DNA of 19,123 bases from positions 1-19,123 of the forward strand of contig CAMLNA010000086.1 in the NCBI GenBank assembly GCA_946481025.1, written 5' to 3'. This DNA comes from an uncultured Rivibacter sp. (GTDB lineage: Bacteria; Pseudomonadota; Gammaproteobacteria; Burkholderiales; Burkholderiaceae). Shown piece by piece: positions 1 to 6,152 of this stretch; position 1 is the first letter of the stretch, and every line of letters begins with the position of its first letter. The translations under genes and the position numbers were made by a program. The notes beneath the pieces were generated by a model, which saw only the letters and a list, made by a program, of their open reading frames with translations, searched no databases and was not told the DNA's origin.

Positions 1-2
1 TG

Positions 3-902
3 CTGATGTTCATGTGCAAGAGCAGCTACCTGCTCATGTACCCGTACCTGATGCGGCTCGAGAAGCCCGAGGACCACGGCCACACCATCGGGCTCCTGTC
101 GGTGGTGGTGCACCTGGGCGGCATCTTCGGCGCGGTGGCCGGCGGCTGGCTGCTGCAGAGCGTGGACCCCGCCGCCTGCCTGTGGCTCATGGCCGGCGGC
201 GACTTCGCCCAGATGCTGGTATGCGCCTGGCTCATCGGCAGCGGCCGCGTCGTCAAGGTGCTGGGCACCGAGCCGCCCCCGCAGGCCCGGTCCGGACGGC
301 GCGGCATCGGCACCCGCACGCTGGTGCTGTGTTTCATCACGCTGACCTTCACCTTCTCGGCCTACCTGATAAGGCCGTTCTTCTCGGTCTACTGGCAGCA
401 GGTGTCGCCCGGCTCGCTGCCGGCGGAAAGCGGCATGGTGTTCGCCATCCCCGGCGCGGTGGCCCTGGTGGCGCTGTTCGTCAACCGGCATGCGAGCCGG
501 CGCTTCGACCACGTGCTGGCCAACCTGCTGCTGGGCAGCCTGGGCCTGCTGATGCAGGCGGCGCCTTCGGAGCCGCTCATCCTGCTGGGCCGCGTGCTGT
601 ACGGCTGGTCGCTGTTCCAGCTGATCGTGAAGTTCGAAGTCGTGCTGTTCCGCTTCAGCACGCCCGACGACTACGCGCGCGACTTCAGCGTCTTCAACTT
701 CTTCCAGAACCTGGGCGTGCTGCTGTCGTCGTTTGCCGCCGGTGCCCTGGTGGGACCGCTCGGCATCGCGGTCACCTTCGTCATCGCCTCGGCCTGCCTG
801 CTGCTCACCGCCGCGCTCGACGCGCTGCTGCTGGGCTGCGACCGCCAGCACGCCGCCACCGCGCCTTCCGCCCCCCTAGGAGCCGCCCACCATGCGAACT
901 GA
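3..902 (+). CDS. MFS transporter, probable siderophore exporter (5' end outside window)
   Basis: This is the C-terminal ~300 residues of a major facilitator superfamily permease; the reading frame is open at the window edge, so the start lies upstream. Hydrophobic helices are visible around 'GLLSVVVHLGGIFGAVAGGWLL', 'LWLMAGGDFAQMLVCAWLI', 'TLVLCFITLTFTFSAYLI', 'GMVFAIPGAVALVALFV', 'NFFQNLGVLLSSFAAGALVG' and 'IAVTFVIASACLLLTAALDALLLG', consistent with the later helices of a 12-TM protein about 400 residues long. Its stop codon overlaps the start of the acyltransferase gene by 11 bases, so it belongs to the siderophore operon. By position it is the likely exporter of the finished siderophore, the role of AlcS in Bordetella. 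The family is clear; the substrate is inferred only from context. Confidence 0.85.
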   Translation: MMFMCKSSYLLMYPYLMRLEKPEDHGHTIGLLSVVVHLGGIFGAVAGGWLLQSVDPAACLWLMAGGDFAQMLVCAWLIGSGRVVKVLGTEPPPQARSGRRGIGTRTLVLCFITLTFTFSAYLIRPFFSVYWQQVSPGSLPAESGMVFAIPGAVALVALFVNRHASRRFDHVLANLLLGSLGLLMQAAPSEPLILLGRVLYGWSLFQLIVKFEVVLFRFSTPDDYARDFSVFNFFQNLGVLLSSFAAGALVGPLGIAVTFVIASACLLLTAALDALLLGCDRQHAATAPSAPLGAAHHAN

Positions 903-1491
903 CTTCCACGCCGCGCTCGCCAAGCCCTACGAATGGGGCGAGCACATCACGCTGCGAGCGCTCGACTTCGAGCGCGACATCCCGCTGCTGCATCACTGGT
1001 TCACCCAGGACTACGCTGCGTTCTGGAACATGCAGGACCACACCGAGGCCCAGGTGCGCGAGTTCTACGAAGACCTGGTCGCCTGCGGCCATGCGGGTGC
1101 CTGCATGGGCCTGGTCGACGGCTCGCCGGCCTTCCTGGTGGAGTGCTACGACCCTGCGTTCGACGAGCTGGCCGGCCACTACCCGGTGCGCCCCGGCGAC
1201 GTGGGCATGCATTTTTTCGTCGGGCCCGCCCGGGAGCGCATCCACGGCTACACACGCCGCGTGTTCCGTGCGCTGATGAGCTTCATCTTCGAGCGGCTGC
1301 AGGCGCGCCGCGTGGTGGTGGAGCCCGACGCACGCAACCACAAGGTGCACCTGCTCAACCGCGACATGGGTTTCGTGGAAGAGCGCCATGTGCGCCTCAC
1401 CCGCAAGCTCGCGCTGCTTTCGTTCTGTACGCGCGAGCAGTTCATCAACGCCCAAGCCCGCATCCACACCGAAGAGGAATACGCCGAATGA
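892..1491 (+). CDS. alcB: AlcB-type siderophore N-acyltransferase (GNAT fold)
   Basis: A 199-residue GNAT-fold acyltransferase of the AlcB/IucB siderophore family. In alcaligin and putrebactin pathways this step acylates the N-hydroxylated diamine with succinyl-CoA to give N-hydroxy-N-succinyl-putrescine. The conserved C-terminal block is present: 'RRVVVEPDARNHKVHLLNRD', then MGF, and a closing 'RKLALLSFCTREQF' that is characteristic of this family. Length is normal for the short single-domain form. The ATG at 892 is preceded by AGGAG at 878-882 and overlaps the upstream MFS stop; its own stop overlaps the next start as ATGA. This tight coupling supports co-translation of the cluster. Family assignment is firm; the acyl donor and the amine are inferred from the neighbours. 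Confidence 0.9.
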   Translation: MRTDFHAALAKPYEWGEHITLRALDFERDIPLLHHWFTQDYAAFWNMQDHTEAQVREFYEDLVACGHAGACMGLVDGSPAFLVECYDPAFDELAGHYPVRPGDVGMHFFVGPARERIHGYTRRVFRALMSFIFERLQARRVVVEPDARNHKVHLLNRDMGFVEERHVRLTRKLALLSFCTREQFINAQARIHTEEEYAE

Positions 1492-3365
1492 TCACCACCG
1501 ACATCCGTCGCCTGCAGGCCGAAGATCCGACCCAGGCGGTTGCCCATCTCGACAACGCCACCTGGGCCAAGGTCAATCGCGCGCTTGTGCGCAAGGCCAT
1601 CGCCGAGTTCTCGCACGAGCAGGTGCTGCAGCCCGCGCTGCTGGACGCGCTGCCGCAGCGTCGCGGCTTCAGCCGCTGGCGCCTGGATGCGCCGGGCGGC
1701 ATCGAATACCGCTTCGAGGCGCAGCCGATGGCCCTGCGGCATTGGCGCATCGATGCCGCCTCTATCAGCAAGCGGGTGGCCGGCGTGGAGAAGCCGCTGG
1801 ATGCGCTGCTGTTCATCATCGAGTTCAAGGACGCTCTCGGCATCAAGCCCGAGCTGCTGCCCGTCTACCTCGACGAGATCAGCAGCACCCTCTACGGCGC
1901 CGCCTACAAGCAGCACAAGGCAGCGCCGTCCAGCGCCGAGCTCGCGGACGCCGACTTCCAGACCATCGAGTCTTCGATGGCCGAGGGCCACCCTGGGTTC
2001 GTGGCCAACAACGGCCGGCTGGGCTTCGACGCCGCCGACTACCGCAGCTACGCGCCCGAGGCCGGCTCGCGCTTCGCGCTGGTGTGGCTGGCGGTGCACC
2101 GCGAGCTGGCCCATTTCGCCTGCGTGTCCAGCCTCGACTACGAAGGGTTCATCGCCGGCGAGCTGGGCGCCCACAACGTGGCGCGCTACCGCCGCGAGCT
2201 GGCCGACCAGGGCCTGGCGCCCGAGGACTACCTGTTCATGCCGGCCCACCCCTGGCAGTGGTTCAACAAGCTGTCGATCGCCTTCGCCTCCGACGTGGCG
2301 CAGCGCCACATCGTGTGCCTGGGCACGAGCGACGACCACTATGTGGCGCAGCAGTCGATCCGCACCTACTTCAATGCCGATCGCCAGAACAAGCACTACG
2401 TGAAGACCTCGCTGTCCATCCTGAACATGGGCTTCATGCGCGGCCTGTCGCCCTACTACATGGCCGGCACGCCGGCCATCAACGAGTGGATCGACCGGCT
2501 GGTGCGCGAGGACGCCACGCTGCGCAGCCACGGCTTCTCGATCCTGCGCGAGGTGGCTTCGGTGGGCTTTCGCAACCGCTACTACGAGGCGGCCATCGCT
2601 TCGGACACGCCGTACAAGAAGATGCTCTCCTGCCTGTGGCGCGAAAGCCCGGTCGAGCGGCTGGCCACCGGCGAGCGCCTCATGACCATGGCCGCGCTGC
2701 TGCACGTGGACCGCGACGGCCGCGCGCTGCTGCCCGAGCTGGTGCGCCGCTCCGGCCTGCCGGCGCACGAGTGGCTCGGGCGCTACCTGCGCGCCTACCT
2801 CGTGCCGCTGCTGCACTGCTTCTATGCGCACGACCTCACCTTCATGCCGCACGGCGAGAACCTCATCATGGTGCTGCAGCAGCATGTGCCGGCGCGGCTC
2901 ATCATGAAGGACATCGCCGAGGAGTCGGCGGTGCTGAACAAGGACGCCCAGCTGCCCGACGACATCCGCCGCCTCGCGGTGGACGTGCCCGAGGACTTCA
3001 AGCTGCTGGCCATCTTCATCGATGTGTTCGACGGTTTCTTCCGGCACCTGAACCAGCTGCTGCTCGACCACGGCGTGACCGCGCACGAGGACGAGTTCTG
3101 GTCGCTGGTGGCCGCCTGCGCCGCCGAATACCAGGCCGCCCATCCGCAGCTGGCCCACAAGTTCGAGCGCTACGACTTCTTCGCGCCCGAGTTCCTGCAT
3201 TCCTGCCTGAACCGGCTGCAGCTGGCCAACACGATGCAGATGGTGAACCTGGCCGACCCCGCCGGCAGCCTGCGCATGGCGGGGCACCTGCCCAACCCGA
3301 TCGCGAAGTTCCGGCCGCAGCGCGGCGCGGCCACGACGACGCGGCCGGCGCTGGCGACGGCATGA
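1488..3365 (+). CDS. alcC: AlcC-type NIS siderophore synthetase (IucA/IucC family)
   Basis: A 625-residue NRPS-independent siderophore (NIS) synthetase. The family adenylates a carboxylate with ATP and condenses it with an amine or hydroxamate; AlcC joins two hydroxy-succinyl-diamine units and closes the macrocycle. Visible motifs are 'EGHPGFVANNGRLGF' (about 166-180), 'MPAHPWQWFNKL' (251-262), the 'QSIRTYFN' nucleotide-binding segment (289-296), 'KTSLSILNMGFMRGL' (306-320), and 'PHGENL' followed by 'IMKDI' (454-475). These match the AlcC/DesD/PubC type-C branch. The ATG at 1488 overlaps the alcB stop (ATGA), and the gene ends in another ATGA overlap with the reductase gene. Length is as expected. 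Family near certain; the product (alcaligin-like rather than putrebactin-like) rests on the Rieske gene downstream. Confidence 0.93.
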   Translation: MITTDIRRLQAEDPTQAVAHLDNATWAKVNRALVRKAIAEFSHEQVLQPALLDALPQRRGFSRWRLDAPGGIEYRFEAQPMALRHWRIDAASISKRVAGVEKPLDALLFIIEFKDALGIKPELLPVYLDEISSTLYGAAYKQHKAAPSSAELADADFQTIESSMAEGHPGFVANNGRLGFDAADYRSYAPEAGSRFALVWLAVHRELAHFACVSSLDYEGFIAGELGAHNVARYRRELADQGLAPEDYLFMPAHPWQWFNKLSIAFASDVAQRHIVCLGTSDDHYVAQQSIRTYFNADRQNKHYVKTSLSILNMGFMRGLSPYYMAGTPAINEWIDRLVREDATLRSHGFSILREVASVGFRNRYYEAAIASDTPYKKMLSCLWRESPVERLATGERLMTMAALLHVDRDGRALLPELVRRSGLPAHEWLGRYLRAYLVPLLHCFYAHDLTFMPHGENLIMVLQQHVPARLIMKDIAEESAVLNKDAQLPDDIRRLAVDVPEDFKLLAIFIDVFDGFFRHLNQLLLDHGVTAHEDEFWSLVAACAAEYQAAHPQLAHKFERYDFFAPEFLHSCLNRLQLANTMQMVNLADPAGSLRMAGHLPNPIAKFRPQRGAATTTRPALATA

Positions 3366-4117
3366 CCGCAGCGGCCGCGCCCGTCCTGTCAAGACTGGTC
3401 GACGCGGCCGCGAGCGTGCTGCCCGGCTGGCGCGGCAGCCTGCGGGCGCCCGGGCCGGAGCACCGGCCCTGGTGCTCGCCCGGCGCTGGCCAGCTGGCCG
3501 CGCTGCATGCGCAGCTGGCGCGCCGCCATCCGGAGGCCGGTCCGCACTACTGGGCGCTGCGCGGCTGGGGGCTGCTGATCTGGCAGCCGGTGTACCTGTC
3601 GGTGATCGGGGTGCACCTGTGCGGCCTGTGCCCGCGCTCGCAGGCGCTGCTGCAAAGCCCGGCGGACGGCGAGCTCGGCGACTACGCGCTGGCCGACCAG
3701 TTGCCATTCACCGGTGATGAGGCGGCCTGCCTGCTCCTTGCGGCGGCCCAGCTGGCCGAAGGCTGCGAGGGCTTGTTGCGCGCATGGCAGGCGCAAGCGC
3801 CGCTGCACCCCAAGGCTGCCCGCCTCACGCTGGCAGACAGCACGCTGGCGGCCGTGCTGGCCGTGCAGCGACACGAGCGGCTGGCCGGCCCGGCGAGCGA
3901 AGCCCGCGCGCAGCGGCGCGGCGCCTGCTGGCGGGCCGCCCTGGGGCTGCCGCGTGCAGGCGGCTACTTCAAGTACCAAGACGCGGCCGGCGCTGAACGG
4001 CTGGCACTGGACCGCACGGTGTGCTGCCTGCATTTCCGGCGGCACGACGGCGATCGCTGCAGCACCTGCCCGAAGCGGCCGCTGCCGGAGCGCATCGCCT
4101 GCCTCAACCTGGAGTGA
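3362..4117 (+). CDS. alcD: FhuF-type siderophore ferric reductase (AlcD-like)
   Basis: A 251-residue protein of the FhuF / siderophore ferric iron reductase group. These cytoplasmic [2Fe-2S] proteins release iron by reducing the imported ferric siderophore. The diagnostic C-terminal cluster is present as C-C-x10-C-x2-C (C221, C222, C233, C236). The N-terminal part is alanine- and leucine-rich with a 'YWALRGWGLLIWQPVYLSVI' core, typical of the family but otherwise poorly conserved. The ATG at 3362 overlaps the alcC stop (ATGA), although the frame stays open far upstream inside alcC because of GC bias. Position matches alcD of the Bordetella alcABCDE cluster. The reductase role follows from family knowledge; the alcD symbol rests on synteny and the cysteine motif. 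Confidence 0.82.
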   Translation: MTAAAAPVLSRLVDAAASVLPGWRGSLRAPGPEHRPWCSPGAGQLAALHAQLARRHPEAGPHYWALRGWGLLIWQPVYLSVIGVHLCGLCPRSQALLQSPADGELGDYALADQLPFTGDEAACLLLAAAQLAEGCEGLLRAWQAQAPLHPKAARLTLADSTLAAVLAVQRHERLAGPASEARAQRRGACWRAALGLPRAGGYFKYQDAAGAERLALDRTVCCLHFRRHDGDRCSTCPKRPLPERIACLNLE

Positions 4118-4124
4118 GTGAACG

Positions 4125-5258
4125 ATGTCGGACCTGAACGAGGCCGCGTTCTTTGCGCAGGCCCTGGAGCAGCCGCATTGCGGCGACTACAGCGACGAAG
4201 CGGTGTTCGCACTGGAGCAGGAGCGCATCTTCAGGCGCTGCCCCCTCTATGCCGGCCACGAGCTGATGGTGCCCGACCCCGGCGACTGGCGCGCCCTGGC
4301 GCATGAGGACGGCGGCCGCGTGCTGCTGCGCAATGCCGCCGGCGAAGTACAGCTGGTCTCCAACGTGTGCCGCCACCGGCAGGCGCGCATCCTCGGCCAC
4401 GGGCCCGCCGGCAGCGAAGCGCGCGGCAACCTCGGCCGCACCGGCCACAACATCGTGTGCCCGCTGCATGCGTGGACCTACAACGACCGCGGCGAACTCA
4501 TCGGTGCACCGCACATCGAGCCCACGCCGTGCCGGCACCTGCCCCGCTTCGGGCTGCGCAACTGCGGCGGCCTGCTGTTCGAGGGGCCTGCCGACCCGGC
4601 GACCGAGCTGGCGCCGCTGTTCGCGCGGCCGGAGTTCGACTTCTCGGGCCATGTGCTCGACCACGTGGAGGTCCACCCGTGCCACTGCAACTGGAAGACC
4701 TTCATGGAGATCTACAACGACGATTACCACATCGGCCCCTTCCACCCGGGGCTCGGCCGCTTCATCACCTGCGATGACCTGGCCTGGGAGCTGGGCGACG
4801 GCGTGAGCCTGCAGCGGGTGAGCGCGCGCGCCGGGCTGCCCGATGCCGGCTCACCGGCCTACGAGGAATGGCGCCGGCGGCTGCTCGAGCACCACGGCGG
4901 CGAAACGCCGGCGTTCGGTGCCATCTGGGTGAGCTGCTACCCGACGCTGATGATCGAGGTGTTTCCGTGCGCGCTGGTGATCTCGGCGCTGCATCCCAAA
5001 GGGCCGCGGCTCACGGTGAACACGATCGAGTTCTACTACCCCGACGAGGTGCTGGCCTTCGAGCCGGAGCTGGCGCTGGCGCACCGCACCGCCTATCTCG
5101 AGACGGCGCTCGAGGACGACGAGATCGCCGAGCGCATCGATGCCGGCCGGCGCGCACTGGCCGAGCGCGGCGAAACCGACCACGGGCCGTACCAGTCGCC
5201 GATGGAAGACGGCATGCGGCACTTCCATGCCTGGTACCGCCGCATGATGGCGGGCTGA
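4125..5258 (+). CDS. alcE: AlcE-type Rieske oxygenase (putrescine 2-hydroxylase)
   Basis: A 377-residue Rieske non-haem iron oxygenase alpha subunit. The Rieske [2Fe-2S] ligands are C82-x-H84 ('VCRHR') and C112-x2-H115 ('CPLHAW'). The mononuclear iron site follows 'NWKTFMEIYNDDYHIGPFHP' (189-208), giving D199-x2-H202-x4-H207, the spacing of classical ring-hydroxylating oxygenases. In Bordetella, AlcE is a C-hydroxylase acting on putrescine, which provides the hydroxyl that distinguishes alcaligin from putrebactin; that function is transferred here from family and synteny. The gene starts 7 bases after the reductase stop and is the last gene of the operon, meeting the convergent FecR-like gene 13 bases on. 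No dedicated ferredoxin or reductase partner is visible in the window. Confidence 0.87.
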   Translation: MSDLNEAAFFAQALEQPHCGDYSDEAVFALEQERIFRRCPLYAGHELMVPDPGDWRALAHEDGGRVLLRNAAGEVQLVSNVCRHRQARILGHGPAGSEARGNLGRTGHNIVCPLHAWTYNDRGELIGAPHIEPTPCRHLPRFGLRNCGGLLFEGPADPATELAPLFARPEFDFSGHVLDHVEVHPCHCNWKTFMEIYNDDYHIGPFHPGLGRFITCDDLAWELGDGVSLQRVSARAGLPDAGSPAYEEWRRRLLEHHGGETPAFGAIWVSCYPTLMIEVFPCALVISALHPKGPRLTVNTIEFYYPDEVLAFEPELALAHRTAYLETALEDDEIAERIDAGRRALAERGETDHGPYQSPMEDGMRHFHAWYRRMMAG

Positions 5259-5271
5259 AAGACCGTGCGCG

Positions 5272-5547
5272 TCAGCGCCGGCCTGCGTGCGAGGGCGGCG
5301 GCGAGGCCGGCGCGTCCTCGCGGCCCGCTTCATCGTCGGCGGCATCCATCGGCGGCACGAAGCCGGTGAGCAGCCAGACGCGGCGGGCTTCCTCGTAAGC
5401 GGCGCGATGCGCCGGCGACTCGCCCAGCCAGGCGGCCAACGCCTCGCGCAGCGAGGCGTCCTCGGGCGACTCGTGCTGGGCCATCACCCAGTCGAGCGCC
5501 GCCTGCCAGGCTGCATCGTCTTCGTGTTGTCTTGGTCCGGAATCCAT
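5272..5547 (-). CDS. Short FecR-like protein (DUF4880 N-terminal domain only)
   Basis: A 91-residue protein matching only the cytoplasmic N-terminal domain (DUF4880) of FecR-type anti-sigma factors: 'AAWQAALDWVMAQHE' near the start, then 'LAAWLGESPAHRAAYEEARR' (about 38-57). Full FecR proteins are around 300-330 residues, with a transmembrane helix and a periplasmic sensor domain. Here the chain ends in a charged, proline-rich tail with no hydrophobic segment. The start ATG is preceded by GAGGGG, and the gene lies 42 bases after the sigma gene on the same strand, as expected for a sigma/anti-sigma pair. I see no remnant of the missing domains in the 13 bases before alcE's end, so the protein looks intrinsically short rather than recently broken. 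It could be a soluble sigma-binding protein or a decayed FecR. Confidence 0.75.
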   Translation of the reverse strand: MDSGPRQHEDDAAWQAALDWVMAQHESPEDASLREALAAWLGESPAHRAAYEEARRVWLLTGFVPPMDAADDEAGREDAPASPPPSHAGRR

Positions 5548-5589
5548 GGAGCGCCCCTCGTACTGCCGCCGCAGTGTAGGGGCGACGGG

Positions 5590-6141
5590 CTATCGAGGCC
5601 TGCCCTGGCGCAACGCGTCGCGGCACTGGTCGAGTGCGTCGCGGATCATGAAGTTCACCAGCGTGGGCGAGATGCCGAACATGGCCGCGATGTCACGCTG
5701 GGTGCGGCCCTCGAGCCGGTACAGCTCGAACACGCGGCGCGCGCGTTCGGGCAGCTGCGCGAGGGCCTGCTCGACGATCGACAGCTGCTGGCGGTCGATG
5801 GCCAGCGCCTCTGGCGTGGCGGTCGCTGGCATGGGCACCTCGGCACCTCCGTCGTCGCGCACTTCGAACAGGCGCTGCTCCAGCGTGGCGCGCCGGCAGC
5901 GGTCGATGGCCATGTGGCGCACCATCTGCACTGCATAGGCGAGCGGCTGGCGCACCGCGCCCTGGGCGTCGTCGCCCGACTCCACCGCCTTCAGATAGGC
6001 GTCGTGGACCAGGTCCTCGGCGCTGTGCGTGTCGCCGAGGATCTGCTGGGCTGCGCGCTTGAGCTGCGCGCGATGGGCCGCGAACACCTGTCCCAGCCCG
6101 CCGGCGGGCGGCAGCGGTGGCGCGCTCGAGGCCTGCATCAT
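5590..6141 (-). CDS. FecI-type ECF sigma factor
   Basis: A 183-residue extracytoplasmic-function sigma factor of the FecI / iron-starvation group. Region 2 runs through 'LKRAAQQILGDTHSAEDLVH' and onward (about 27-85), including the 'MAIDRCRR' DNA-contact segment. Region 4 is 'LAQLPERARRVFELYRLEGR' (127-146) followed by the helix-turn-helix 'TQRDIAAMFGISPTLVNFMI' (147-166). The frame stays open into the receptor gene, but sigma homology begins only after the two consecutive ATGs at 6141 and 6138, placed 11 bases after the receptor stop. There is no strong Shine-Dalgarno there, which suggests translational coupling to the receptor. Likely targets are the receptor operon and/or the facing siderophore operon; this is inferred from adjacency. 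Confidence 0.88.
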   Translation of the reverse strand: MMQASSAPPLPPAGGLGQVFAAHRAQLKRAAQQILGDTHSAEDLVHDAYLKAVESGDDAQGAVRQPLAYAVQMVRHMAIDRCRRATLEQRLFEVRDDGGAEVPMPATATPEALAIDRQQLSIVEQALAQLPERARRVFELYRLEGRTQRDIAAMFGISPTLVNFMIRDALDQCRDALRQGRPR

Positions 6142-6152
6142 CGGCGGCGTGT

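Noticed and set aside
1248..3707. An 819-codon open frame on the - strand opposite the alcB-alcC-alcD genes
   Set aside because: It is antisense to well-recognised genes, is low-complexity (Arg/Ala/Gly/His-rich) with no domain, and is a known by-product of GC-rich codon bias.
5272..5547. The FecR-like gene as a pseudogene with a frameshifted remainder
   Set aside because: Only 13 bases separate it from the convergent alcE, so no downstream FecR remnant can exist there, and the short frame has its own Shine-Dalgarno and intact domain.
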